Of a stretch of 44,430 nucleotides of DNA, positions 16,028-24,344 are shown one piece after another. Below the pieces are notes generated by a model. It did not search any database. It was not told where the DNA came from and saw only the letters and a list, made by a program, of their open reading frames with translations. The position numbers and the translations under genes were made by a program. Source of the DNA: Candidatus Krumholzibacteriia bacterium (GTDB taxonomy: Bacteria > Krumholzibacteriota > Krumholzibacteriia > WVZY01 > JAKEHA01). The number at the start of each line of letters is the position of its first letter. Positions within the stretch are counted from its first letter, which is position 1. The DNA lies in NCBI GenBank assembly GCA_029865265.1, contig JAOUHG010000026.1:1-44430 (forward strand). The letters are read 5' to 3'.

Positions 16028-18517
16028 TCAGGCGAAGGCGAGTCGGATGAGGGCTTTTTGCTCCAGCGCGTGCGCCTTCGCTGAGCCCGTGGCCGGGCTC
16101 GCACTCTCGTAGCGCTTGATGCTGGTCACGTGGCGGTTCTTGACGATCCGCTTGAACCAGGGCCGCAGGTAGGACAGCGGGCCCATGTTGGCCGCTTCCT
16201 CCTGCACCCATACGATCTTTGCGTCCTCCGGGTATCGCTTCAACTCCGCGGCCAGCGCCTCCTCCGGGAACGGGTAGAACTGTTCGATGGTAACGATGGC
16301 GCGATCCATTGCCCCGCGTGAGGCGCGTTCCGCGCGCAGTTCGTGCGCTATCTTGCCGGAACACAACAGGACGACGCGCACGTCGCTGGCCTCCGTATCG
16401 CCCAGCACCGGCCGGAACGCGCCGTCGCTGAACTCTTCCAGCGGCGAACATGCCGACTCGACGCGCAGAACGCTCTTGGGCATGAACAGCACCAGGGGCT
16501 TTCGCCAGGAACGAAGCACCTGGCGGCGCAGCAGGTGAAAATACTGCGCGGACGTCGAGGGCTGGCAGACCTGCATGTTGTCCTGCGCGGCGAGCTGCAG
16601 GAAACGCTCGATACGCGCGCTGGAGTGTTCCGGCCCCTGGCCTTCGTGCCCGTGTGGAAGCAGCAGCACCAGGCCGGACAGCAGGTTCCACTTGTCTTCA
16701 CCGGCGCTCACAAACTGGTCGATGATGACCTGTGCGCCATTGGCGAAATCGCCGAACTGGGCCTCCCACAGCACAAGTGCATCAGGAAACTCACGGCTGT
16801 AACCGTACTCAAAACCCATCGCCGCCGCCTCGGACAGGGGGCTGTCCACCGCCACGAAGGGCGCCTGGTCGGGCGCAATGTGGGCCACGGGCAGGTAGTC
16901 GGCGCCGGTCTTCACGTCGATCAGCGCCGCGTGCCGGTGGTTGAAGGTTCCGCGCCGCGAGTCCTGTCCGGTGAGGCGCACGCGAACACCCTCGGTGACG
17001 ATGGAGCCAAACGCCAGCGCCTCCCCCATTCCCCAGTCGACTCTGCGCTTGCCCTCGAACATCTCCACGCGCTGCCTCAGCACCTTGGCGATCTTGTGAT
17101 GCGGGGTGAAATCCGCGGGGACACTGGTGATCGCCTCTCCAAGGAGGCGGATCCGCTCGCGGGGAATCGCCGTCTCTACCTCGAAGCGCGCGTCGTAGCG
17201 TCCGCCGTGGTACCGGCCCCAGAACTCGGGCAACTTCCAGAACACGGGGCGCTTCTCGTAGGCCCGCCCCTTCTCCTGCCCCTCGCTCAGGCCGCGCGTG
17301 GCCTGTCCCTTCATCTGCTCGATGGTGGCTTCGTCGAGCCCCAGGCGCTGCGCGCACACTTCCCACGCCAGAGGGTGCTTTGCGATCTTCTCGTACAGGA
17401 GCGGCTGCGTGATGGTCGGGTCCTCGATTTCGCTATGGCCGTAGCGGCGGAAACCGATGATGTCCACCACCACGTCGCTCTTGAATCGATGCCGGTACTC
17501 CGCGGCGACACGCCCCGCCCACCAGATCGCCACCGGATCTTCGGCGTTGACGTGCAGGATGGGAATGGACAGGCGCTTGGCCGCATCCGATGAGAAGCGC
17601 GTGCTCTGCAGCTCCTTCGGCTCCGCGGTAAATCCAATGAGGTTGTTCACCAACACGTGGATCGTCCCTCCCACCGTGTAGTGGGGAATGTCCGCGAAGT
17701 TCAGCGTCTCCGCGGTGATTCCCTGCCCCGCGAAGGCCGCGTCACCGTGCAGCGTCACCGGCAGGATACGATCCACGCCGCTGGCCCCCCAGCGTTCCTG
17801 GCGCGCATAGGTTCGGCCCATGATTACCGCGTCCACCGCTTCCAGGTGCGATGGATTGGTGGACAGGTGCACTTCGATGGCGTGGCCGGAACGCGTTTTG
17901 TAGCGGCCGGTGGCGCCGATGTGATACTTCACGTCGCCACTGCCGAGTACGCTGCGCGGATCGACATCTTCGATACCCGCAAATATGTCCTCCATGGGTA
18001 TATTGACGATGCTCTTCATCACGTTCAGTCGCCCACGGTGGCTCATGGCGATGTAGAGATACTCGGCACCCAGCCCGCCGGACGCGTCCAGAATGCTGTC
18101 CAGCAGCGGGATCATCCCCGCAACGCCTTCACACGAGAACCGCTTGCTGCCGACGTACTTCAGGTGCAGGAACTTCTCGAACAGTTCCGTTTCCATCAGC
18201 CGTCCCAGCACCCAGCGCGAATCCACATCCGGCTGCCCGGCCTCGATGGTCTCGCGCATCCACTCGACGCGCTCACGGTCCACCATGTGCATGAACTCGA
18301 AACCCACCGTGCCGCAGTAGACGCCGGCCAGTCGCTCCACCTCTCCCGGATCACCCAGGGAACGCGCGTCGGTGATGTCTGGATGCTCAATGGTCTGCAT
18401 GCGGCCCAGCGGATCTATTGAGGCCAGGAGATAGCCCCAGCGGCGGAATGCATCGGCAACGGGATCGGGAGCGGTGACTGGCACACGCGACACGTTCACA
18501 GTGCGGGGATTGCTCAT
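16028..18517 (-). CDS. sucA: 2-oxoglutarate dehydrogenase E1 component (thiamine diphosphate-dependent)
   Basis: 829 residues. E1 decarboxylates 2-oxoglutarate and transfers the succinyl group to E2 lipoamide in the TCA cycle. Landmarks typical of SucA are all present: MSHRGRLNVM, GDVKYHIG, STNPSHLEAV, LHGDAAFAGQG, HYTVGGTIHVLVNN, RRYGHSEIEDP, TFNHRHAAL, LPHGHEGQGPEHSSARIERFLQL and the C-terminal VWVQEEAANMGP. E. coli SucA has 933 residues. This protein starts with the ...PDPVADAFRRWGYLLASIDPLGRM segment and lacks the usual N-terminal 70-odd residues that contact E2. ATG 18517 is chosen because the frame upstream is low-quality sequence and an AGG lies about 10 nt before. No sucB or lpd is adjacent. 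It has its own promoter and terminator. Confidence 0.93.
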   Translation of the reverse strand: MSNPRTVNVSRVPVTAPDPVADAFRRWGYLLASIDPLGRMQTIEHPDITDARSLGDPGEVERLAGVYCGTVGFEFMHMVDRERVEWMRETIEAGQPDVDSRWVLGRLMETELFEKFLHLKYVGSKRFSCEGVAGMIPLLDSILDASGGLGAEYLYIAMSHRGRLNVMKSIVNIPMEDIFAGIEDVDPRSVLGSGDVKYHIGATGRYKTRSGHAIEVHLSTNPSHLEAVDAVIMGRTYARQERWGASGVDRILPVTLHGDAAFAGQGITAETLNFADIPHYTVGGTIHVLVNNLIGFTAEPKELQSTRFSSDAAKRLSIPILHVNAEDPVAIWWAGRVAAEYRHRFKSDVVVDIIGFRRYGHSEIEDPTITQPLLYEKIAKHPLAWEVCAQRLGLDEATIEQMKGQATRGLSEGQEKGRAYEKRPVFWKLPEFWGRYHGGRYDARFEVETAIPRERIRLLGEAITSVPADFTPHHKIAKVLRQRVEMFEGKRRVDWGMGEALAFGSIVTEGVRVRLTGQDSRRGTFNHRHAALIDVKTGADYLPVAHIAPDQAPFVAVDSPLSEAAAMGFEYGYSREFPDALVLWEAQFGDFANGAQVIIDQFVSAGEDKWNLLSGLVLLLPHGHEGQGPEHSSARIERFLQLAAQDNMQVCQPSTSAQYFHLLRRQVLRSWRKPLVLFMPKSVLRVESACSPLEEFSDGAFRPVLGDTEASDVRVVLLCSGKIAHELRAERASRGAMDRAIVTIEQFYPFPEEALAAELKRYPEDAKIVWVQEEAANMGPLSYLRPWFKRIVKNRHVTSIKRYESASPATGSAKAHALEQKALIRLAFA

Positions 18518-18651
18518 CGAAAAAACCTGCTTCGGGAGTTCGTGACCCGCCGGCGACGCACGCTGCGACTCTCGGCGGACACAAAACGGGCTGGCGGCGC
18601 AACGGCGCCGACAGCCGGGGCCGCGGTTGCTAACCGCTGGCAGCGCATACA

Positions 18652-18679
18652 ATTAACACAGTGCTTTCCCGCCTGTCAA
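18652..18679 (-). promoter_or_regulatory. candidate sucA promoter
   Basis: On the minus strand a perfect TTGACA (18679-18674), 16-bp spacer, and GTTAAT (18657-18652). The predicted start near 18645 leaves a leader of about 128 nt before ATG 18517. Confidence 0.45.
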
Positions 18680-18790
18680 ACCCTGCCGGGGCGTCGCGGG
18701 GGGAAGTACGCATACCGTCGCCACCGGAAGAAAAACAAACGCGCAACCTGTTTTAGCACAACGGGATAACTCGCCGAACCATTTTCCCGC

Positions 18791-18819
18791 TTGATCGGCC
18801 CGGGGCCGGGTGCTAAAGT
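18791..18819 (+). promoter_or_regulatory. promoter of a candidate small RNA
   Basis: TTGATC (18791-18796), 17-bp spacer ending in TGC (extended -10), TAAAGT (18814-18819). It is one of the clearest promoter matches in the window, yet no plus-strand protein gene follows before 19973. Confidence 0.5.
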
Positions 18820-18825
18820 TCATCT

Positions 18826-18894
18826 CCCTGCACTATGGCGTTCAATTCTTGAGCGCTTGAAAGAGATCCCGGGTTTCGCCCGGGATCTTTTTTT
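18826..18894 (+). ncRNA. candidate small RNA of about 70 nt
   Basis: Delimited by the promoter at 18791-18819 and a strong intrinsic terminator at 18864-18894. The transcript contains no ORF longer than MAFNS (ATG 18834). It does not match a tRNA fold and no known RNA family was recognised. The transcript lies upstream of and opposite to sucA, and runs towards the 3' end of the aldo/keto reductase gene, so it could be a trans-acting RNA. The alternative is that the hairpin simply terminates the reductase gene on the minus strand; the T-run orientation argues against this as the main use. Confidence 0.35.
18864..18894 (+). terminator. strong intrinsic terminator
   Basis: A perfect 10-bp stem AGATCCCGGG/CCCGGGATCT (18864-18873 with 18879-18888), loop TTTCG, then a run of T to 18894 on the plus strand. 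On the minus strand the hairpin is followed only by CTTTCAAG, so it is oriented for plus-strand transcripts; it may weakly serve the minus-strand gene ending at 18910. Confidence 0.85.
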
Positions 18895-18909
18895 GTCGCA
18901 CTCCCAACG

Positions 18910-19881
18910 TCAGGACGCAAATACCTCTTCGATCCCGCGCATCACATCCGGCGTCAGCCTGGGAACCACCTCGAGCGCGCCCAGGTTTTCAATCATTTGC
19001 GATCGCCGTGTCGCGCCGGTGATCACGCTGCTCACGTTTGGATTCTTCAGACACCACGCAATGGAGAGCTGCGCGCGTGTACACCCGATTTCGTCGGCCA
19101 CCCGCTTGAGGCGCTTCACCTTCTCGATCTTCGGCCGCGCCGCCGCTCCCAGGATTTCTTCCCTGAGCCATTCCATCCCCGGATGACTGGTGCGCGTTCC
19201 GGCCGGTTCGCCCGCGTCGTACTTGCCGGTCAGCAGTCCGCTTGCGAGCGGGCTCCATATGGTGGTGCCGATACCCGGGTCGTCGTAGAGCGGCGCGTAT
19301 TCCTTCTCGACGCGCTCGCGGTGCAGCAGGTTGTACTGCGGCTGCTCCATCGCCGGCGCGGCGAGGCGCTCCTGCCGAGCGATCTTCACCGCCGCCTCGA
19401 TATCGGCGGCACTCCACTCGCTGGTACCCCAGTACAACGCCTTGCCCTGGTTGATCACGTGATTCATCGCGCGCACGGTTTCCTCGATGGGCGTGTCGGG
19501 GTCCGGCCGGTGGCAGAAGAGCAGGTCGACGTAGTCGAGCTGCAGCCGGCCTAGGCTGGCATCGGTTCCCTCGATGATGTGCTTGCGCGAAAGGCCGCGA
19601 TCGTTGGGACCCTGCCCGCCCCAGAAGATCTTGGTGGAGATGACCAGGTCGGAACGCTTCCAGCCGGCGCGGCCCAGCACGTTGCCCATGACGGTTTCGG
19701 CCTTTCCGGAGGCGTATGCTTCGGCGTTGTCGAAGAAGTTCACGCCGGCATCGTAGGCGGCAGTCATGCACTCCCAGGCCACGTCCTCCCCCACCTGCGA
19801 CCCGTAGGTGACCCACGCACCCAGCGAGATCGCGGAAATCCTAAGGCCCGAGCGGCCGAGTTTTCGATACTCCATGTCCAC
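18910..19881 (-). CDS. aldo/keto reductase (potassium-channel beta-subunit-like/YghZ group)
   Basis: 323 residues, an NADPH-dependent carbonyl reductase of the AKR superfamily. The catalytic tetrad is visible: Asp51 and Tyr56 ([14 protein letters not shown]), Lys84 (ISTKIFWGG) and His124 ([16 protein letters not shown]). The WGTSEW and [14 protein letters not shown] segments fit the Kv-beta/YghZ type, which often reduces aldehydes such as methylglyoxal. The GTG at 19881 is preferred over ATG 19875 because AGGAGG lies 7 nt before it. Two perfect TATAAT hexamers lie upstream on this strand. It is divergent from an FMN reductase gene, which suggests a shared oxidative or electrophile stress context, but this is inference. 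Confidence 0.92.
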   Translation of the reverse strand: MDMEYRKLGRSGLRISAISLGAWVTYGSQVGEDVAWECMTAAYDAGVNFFDNAEAYASGKAETVMGNVLGRAGWKRSDLVISTKIFWGGQGPNDRGLSRKHIIEGTDASLGRLQLDYVDLLFCHRPDPDTPIEETVRAMNHVINQGKALYWGTSEWSAADIEAAVKIARQERLAAPAMEQPQYNLLHRERVEKEYAPLYDDPGIGTTIWSPLASGLLTGKYDAGEPAGTRTSHPGMEWLREEILGAAARPKIEKVKRLKRVADEIGCTRAQLSIAWCLKNPNVSSVITGATRRSQMIENLGALEVVPRLTPDVMRGIEEVFAS

Positions 19882-19899
19882 GAAACATCCTCCTGAAAT

Positions 19900-19943
19900 T
19901 TGACCGCGGCCGCGGATGGAAGCATTATAGCGGGGGTATTATA
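19900..19943. promoter_or_regulatory. divergent promoter region between the two reductase genes
   Basis: On the minus strand TATAAT occurs twice (19929-19924 and 19943-19938), the first about 36 nt before the aldo/keto reductase start region. On the plus strand TTGACC (19900-19905), 17-bp spacer, CATTAT (19923-19928) points to the FMN reductase. No clear operator palindrome is visible. Confidence 0.5.
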
Positions 19944-19972
19944 CGAAATGCGAACCGGAAGGAAAAACCCGC

Positions 19973-20554
19973 ATGCCAGAAACACCTTCAATTGCCGCCT
20001 TCGCAGGCAGCCTGCGAACGGGATCGTTCAACCGCAGCCTGATCGCCGTTGCCGCCGACGCGGCGCGCGAATCCGGAAGCAGCGTAACACTGCTGGACCT
20101 GCGGGAGTTCCCGCTCCCCATCTACGACGGCGACCTCGAGAAGCGCGAGGGCCTGCCGGAAAACGCGCTGCGCCTCAAGGAGATCCTTGCCGCACACGAC
20201 GGCTTCCTCTTCTCGCTGCCCGAATACAACGGCAGCGTCACGCCGTTGTTCAAGAACACCATCGACTGGGCATCGCGGCCGGTGGACGGAAAGCCGGGCC
20301 TGGGCTGGGCCAGGGGAAGGCCGGTGGCGCTGCTGTCCGCCTCCAACGGCGCCCTGGGCGGGCTGCGCGGGTTGTATCACGCGCGCTGGGTTCTGCAAAC
20401 CATCGGAATGATCGTCCTTCCCGGCCAGAAGGCGCTCGCACGCGCCGCGACGGCTTTCGACGCAGACGGCGCGCTGGTGGATGTGAAGGAACGCGAGGGC
20501 GTCCTGGCGGTCGTCGCCCCGCTGGTGGATATCGCGCGCCGGCTTTCCAGCTGA
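19973..20554 (+). CDS. NADPH-dependent FMN reductase (ChrR/azoreductase-like)
   Basis: 193 residues of the flavodoxin-fold NADPH:FMN reductase family. The FMN phosphate loop is GSLRTGSFNR (residues 12-21) and the second flavin motif PEYNGS is at 83-88, followed by FKNTIDWASRP. Members reduce quinones, chromate or azo dyes with NAD(P)H; the physiological acceptor is usually quinone. The ATG at 19973 follows GGAAGG at a slightly long spacing. It lies opposite to the aldo/keto reductase and ends 10 nt before the convergent aconitase stop. Confidence 0.9.
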   Translation: MPETPSIAAFAGSLRTGSFNRSLIAVAADAARESGSSVTLLDLREFPLPIYDGDLEKREGLPENALRLKEILAAHDGFLFSLPEYNGSVTPLFKNTIDWASRPVDGKPGLGWARGRPVALLSASNGALGGLRGLYHARWVLQTIGMIVLPGQKALARAATAFDADGALVDVKEREGVLAVVAPLVDIARRLSS

Positions 20555-20564
20555 CGCGGGCGCG

Positions 20565-22616
20565 TCAGACCGCGAACGACTCGGCGCTCCAGGCGATGCC
20601 CAGTTCGCTGGGCGGTGCCATGTAACCAACCAGCGCGGATGACGCCACCACCGTTGGACTGGCGAGGTAGCCCTCGCCCCCCACACCCATGCGGTTCTGC
20701 CAGTTCCGGTTGAAGGACGTGATGGCGCGCTCGCCGCGCTTGAGCGCATCCGGACCCTGACCGAAGCACGGTCCGCACCACGATTCGCGGATCTCCGCTC
20801 CCACCGAACGCAGCACATCGGCCACCGACTCTCCACCCAGTCGCCGGTCGCCCGCCTCGATGAGCCGCTTCACGCCGCCCGAACCGGGAAACACGATAAG
20901 CGGAACCAGCGACCGTTCGTATCCCGCCTCGCGTGCGAGCCGCACAACCAGTGCTGCCTGCAGCAGGTCGTCGTAGCTTCCGTTCGTGCAGGAACCGATG
21001 AACGCCTTGTCGAACTTGATGCGGTCGACGGCGATCTCCTCGGCGGGAATCGCGTTGCCGGGGCTGAACGGGCGCGCCACCATGGGCACCACGTCGGAGA
21101 GGTCGAGCGTCTCATCGATTTCGTAGTGCGCATCCTCCCCGGGGCGCACGCGCGGATACGGCAGTTGCGCCACGCCCCTGGTTGCGAACCAGGCCTCGGT
21201 GATATCGTCGGCTGCAAAAATGCCGTTGAGCGCCTCCGCCTCCGCCATCATGTTGGCGATGGTGTTGCGGTACGCAATGGGCAACTGGCCGTTGGCATCC
21301 ACGAGCTCCACCGACATGCCCTGCGATTGCTTCGCGCCCCAGCGCTCCAGCAACTTGAGCACCACGTCCTTGCCGCTCACCCAGGGCTGCAGCCGGCCCG
21401 TGAACACCACGCGCCGCGCCTTCGCCGGCGTGAAGAATATGTATCCGGTGGACCAGCCGAAGCCGAGCGTGGTCGACCCCACACCGATGCCCAGCGCACC
21501 ATAGGCGCCGTAGGCGCGGCTGTGCGAGTCGGCGCCGGGGATGAACATCCCCGGGTACACCAGCCCCTGCTCCGGAAAGTAAAAGTGAAAGATGCCGTCG
21601 CCGGGCGTTGCGTAGTAGGGCTTCTCGATGCTGTGCTTGCGTGCGAACTCGCGGCCGATGTTGGTCTGCTTCTGATCGGACTCGACACCGGTGAACACGA
21701 AGTGGTCGTTGGCAATCGCCGCCTGGCGCGGATAGATGGTGTTGCCGCCGGTAATCTCGTTGAAGGTATGGATCGCGAACGGCGCGGTGCCATCGGACGA
21801 GGGCAGCAGGTCTGCGTACACGCGCAGCGTCCTGCCGGGCTCAACCCGCGCCGACTTGTCCACACGGTGCGCCCAGGCGATTTGCTCGGTCGTGGTGAGC
21901 CGGCGGGCGGTCGCCTCGTCGGGCCACTCGATGGCCGGTGTGTTGCGGGCCGATTCGGCGAACTCGCGGCGGCCGATCGCAAAGATCCCCCCCGTGCGCC
22001 GGATCTCGTCCTCCTTGGCCGCCAATGCCACCGGCGTGTAGGCCTTGCACTGGGTTTCGTTGACCAGCGCGCGGGTCTGGGTGTCGTAGGAAAATTCGTC
22101 GCCGTCCTGCGCGTCGCGCACCGCCTCGGGCGATTGCACGACTTCGAGACCCAGGTTGAAGGAATTGCGGCGGAAGATGTCGCCCATGTTCTCGCCACAG
22201 ACGATCACCATCTCCAGGCCGGCTTCGTCGGCGATGGCACGCAGCCCCGCCGGGCTCATCTCGCGCGATGACCCGATGGCGAAGCGGTCTCCCGCGACAA
22301 CGAACGTCTCGCCGCGGTGTACCCGCGCGCGAAAGTCCGGCATGAGGAAACGGAACGTGCCTTCCTTCCAGTTCTTGTCGAGGGCATCCAGGCTCTCGGA
22401 CACGCAGTCCTTGGCCGGTGTGATCTGGTCGGTGTCTATGGCGTCGAGTTTCTGGCCGGGACGGCGCGGATCCCATAAGATGAGCGCCTTGCCACGGATG
22501 GTGTGGCGTTCGGTATCGTTGCCCGGAGCGGTCGAATCGACCGATGGAATCTGGTCCAGCGAAACCCCGGGCTTCAGTTTCGCCGGCCGCATGCGGTGAA
22601 CATCCTGTGTGGCCAT
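20565..22616 (-). CDS. aconitase-family hydratase with N-terminal swivel domain
   Basis: 683 residues. The [4Fe-4S] ligands are Cys543 (FIGSCTNGS), Cys614 and Cys617 (WCGPCFGQG), and the ADSHS segment of the active site is present (GADSHSRAYGAYGALGIGVG). The swivel domain comes first (IDTDQITPAKDC ... AGDRFAIGSSREMSP), unlike AcnA where it is C-terminal. AcnB also places it early, but AcnB has an extra HEAT-like domain absent here. The likely reaction is citrate/isocitrate isomerisation, given sucA and mdh in the window; an isopropylmalate or homoaconitate role cannot be excluded. Tandem ATGs at 22619 and 22616 follow GGGAGGG; the second has the better spacing. It is divergent from the radical SAM gene. 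Confidence 0.85.
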   Translation of the reverse strand: MATQDVHRMRPAKLKPGVSLDQIPSVDSTAPGNDTERHTIRGKALILWDPRRPGQKLDAIDTDQITPAKDCVSESLDALDKNWKEGTFRFLMPDFRARVHRGETFVVAGDRFAIGSSREMSPAGLRAIADEAGLEMVIVCGENMGDIFRRNSFNLGLEVVQSPEAVRDAQDGDEFSYDTQTRALVNETQCKAYTPVALAAKEDEIRRTGGIFAIGRREFAESARNTPAIEWPDEATARRLTTTEQIAWAHRVDKSARVEPGRTLRVYADLLPSSDGTAPFAIHTFNEITGGNTIYPRQAAIANDHFVFTGVESDQKQTNIGREFARKHSIEKPYYATPGDGIFHFYFPEQGLVYPGMFIPGADSHSRAYGAYGALGIGVGSTTLGFGWSTGYIFFTPAKARRVVFTGRLQPWVSGKDVVLKLLERWGAKQSQGMSVELVDANGQLPIAYRNTIANMMAEAEALNGIFAADDITEAWFATRGVAQLPYPRVRPGEDAHYEIDETLDLSDVVPMVARPFSPGNAIPAEEIAVDRIKFDKAFIGSCTNGSYDDLLQAALVVRLAREAGYERSLVPLIVFPGSGGVKRLIEAGDRRLGGESVADVLRSVGAEIRESWCGPCFGQGPDALKRGERAITSFNRNWQNRMGVGGEGYLASPTVVASSALVGYMAPPSELGIAWSAESFAV

Positions 22617-22682
22617 CATCCCTCCCGCGTTACGGCCCGCCCGCAGTATACACAAACACCCGTCAAATTGGTATTGCCGCCA

Positions 22683-22711
22683 TTGAGCCGCGGCGTCGCT
22701 GTCATTATACT
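22683..22711 (+). promoter_or_regulatory. promoter of the radical SAM gene, leaderless arrangement
   Basis: TTGAGC (22683-22688), 17-bp spacer, TATACT (22706-22711). ATG 22719 is 7 nt after the -10 and no Shine-Dalgarno exists, so transcription probably starts at or next to the A of the ATG. Confidence 0.6.
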
Positions 22712-22718
22712 CCGACGC

Positions 22719-24113
22719 ATGACTCGCGCTCCCGCCGACATTCGCCCGCCTGGCGCCGGAGGCGTGGTCCTGGTCTCGTGTTACGAGCTCGGTCATGAGC
22801 CTCTCGGCCTGGTGGTGCCGGGCGCGGTCCTTGCGCGCGCGGGAATCGAGGCCCGCCTGGTGGATCTCGCCGTGCAGCCATTCGATGAGTCGGCCTTCGC
22901 GGGCGCACGGCTGGTGGCGATATCGGTGCCCATGCACACCGCGCTGCGTCTGGGTGTGCGCGTCGCCAGGCGCGTGCGCGCCCTCAACCCGGACGTCCAC
23001 ATCTGCTTCTACGGACTCTACGCCGGCCTGAACCGCCGCCACCTGGTGCCGGACCTTGCCGACAGCTGTCTCGGCGCGGAGTACGAGGCGTCCCTGTGCG
23101 AACTCGCACTCGCCATTGTGCCGGCCGCGAACCCGCGCGCGGTAGAACCTGTGCCTGACGCGGATGCCGGCATGCGCTCCCCCGGGCGCACCCTCGTGCA
23201 GCGCCCGGCGCGCGACGCCATCGCCCACCGCGATCACTACGCGCGACTCGCCGTGGGCGAGGACCGGTACGAGGTGGGATACACGCAGACCACCCGCGGT
23301 TGCAAGCACCTGTGCCGCCACTGTCCGCTGCCCCCGGCCTACGGCGGTTCGTTCTACGCGCTCCCGCCCGACGACGTGCTGGCGGATATCGGCGCGCTGG
23401 TTGCGCGCGGTGCGCGCCACATCACCTTCGCCGACCCGGACTTTCTCAATGGTCCCGGCCACGCGCTGCGCATCGCGCGCGCCATGGCCGGGCGCTTCCC
23501 GGGCGTGACCTTCGACTACACCGCCAAGATCGAGCACCTGCTCAACCACGAGCGCGTGGTCGACGAACTGCAGGAGCTGGGTTGCATGTTCGTGGTGTCG
23601 GCGCTCGAATCATTGAACGACACGGTCCTCGCGCACCTGCGCAAGGGTCACACGCGCGACGACGCGCTCGCTGTGATTCGCCGCTTCCGCTCCCGCCGGC
23701 TTACCCTGCGCCCCTCGCTGGTTCCGTTTACGCCGTGGGAAACACGCGCCTCCCTGGCCGACCTGATGGACATGGTGGACGCCGAGGACATGGTGGCCAA
23801 CATTGATCCGGTGCAGTACGCCATCCGTCTGCTGCTGCCGGAGGGGTCGCTGCTGCTCGACGACGAGAGCATGTCCGCCTGTATCGACGGCTTCGACCCC
23901 GCGATTCCGGCGTGGCGCTGGCGCCACCCCGACGCGGCCATGGACGCGCTGCAGCGCGAAATCGCGCGCCTGGCCGAGGAGGCGTCGCGCACCGGCGCGC
24001 CCATAGCGGACACCTTCCGCCTGATCCGCGACCTGATCACACCCGGCGCGGGGGCGGTGATGGTCCACGCCGCCGGTCCGGCGCCGCGCCTCACCGAGGA
24101 CTGGTTCTGCTGA
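22719..24113 (+). CDS. radical SAM protein with N-terminal B12-binding-like domain
   Basis: 464 residues. The radical SAM cluster motif CxxxCxxC is Cys195-Cys199-Cys202 in TTRGCKHLCRHCPLPP. Residues about 13-135 resemble the cobalamin-binding Rossmann domain of B12-dependent radical SAM enzymes, but I see no DxHxxG cobalamin-ligand motif. After the barrel (ITFADPDFLNG, FDYTAKIEHLL, VVSALESLNDTVLAHLRKGHT) there is a further 100-residue helical region. Substrate unknown. It has its own promoter, is divergent from the aconitase gene and stands alone on the plus strand. The Fe-S scaffold gene that follows 230 nt later has a separate promoter. Confidence 0.85.
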   Translation: MTRAPADIRPPGAGGVVLVSCYELGHEPLGLVVPGAVLARAGIEARLVDLAVQPFDESAFAGARLVAISVPMHTALRLGVRVARRVRALNPDVHICFYGLYAGLNRRHLVPDLADSCLGAEYEASLCELALAIVPAANPRAVEPVPDADAGMRSPGRTLVQRPARDAIAHRDHYARLAVGEDRYEVGYTQTTRGCKHLCRHCPLPPAYGGSFYALPPDDVLADIGALVARGARHITFADPDFLNGPGHALRIARAMAGRFPGVTFDYTAKIEHLLNHERVVDELQELGCMFVVSALESLNDTVLAHLRKGHTRDDALAVIRRFRSRRLTLRPSLVPFTPWETRASLADLMDMVDAEDMVANIDPVQYAIRLLLPEGSLLLDDESMSACIDGFDPAIPAWRWRHPDAAMDALQREIARLAEEASRTGAPIADTFRLIRDLITPGAGAVMVHAAGPAPRLTEDWFC

Positions 24114-24306
24114 GCGGAGCCCACCGGGGGTCAGTTGGACTCCCTGCCGTTCTGACTCTGGACGCCTTTGCGGGGCGCGCGGTGCAACTGGCACGGGCGA
24201 CGCCGGTCCTCCGCTCATGGTCCTCGCGCGAAACATTTGCAATCGCGCTGCGGAAATCGCGTCGGACCGGCATCGCCCGTGCCTCCCCGGCCCACAACGT
24301 GCGCCC

Positions 24307-24335
24307 TTGCCGGATCGCGCCCCATTGCCTATCAT
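24307..24335 (+). promoter_or_regulatory. promoter of the Nfu-like gene, leaderless arrangement
   Basis: TTGCCG (24307-24312), 17-bp spacer, TATCAT (24330-24335), nine nt before ATG 24345, with no Shine-Dalgarno. The 190 nt between the radical SAM stop and this promoter show nothing else. Confidence 0.5.
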
Positions 24336-24344
24336 GAGCCCACC

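Larger units (their letters stand above)
18518..18909. other. 390-nt intergenic region with sucA promoter and a candidate small RNA
   Basis: No protein gene is supported. It holds a minus-strand promoter for sucA (18652-18679) with a 128-nt leader, and on the plus strand a separate promoter-to-terminator unit (18791-18894). Confidence 0.6.

Noticed and set aside
18834-18860. tRNA-like GTTCAATTC T-loop sequence near the candidate small RNA
   Set aside because: No T-stem, acceptor stem or anticodon arm can be built around it.
22620-22682. aconitase promoter TTGACG ... TATACT on the minus strand
   Set aside because: The two hexamers are only 10 bp apart; spacing does not fit a sigma-70 type promoter.
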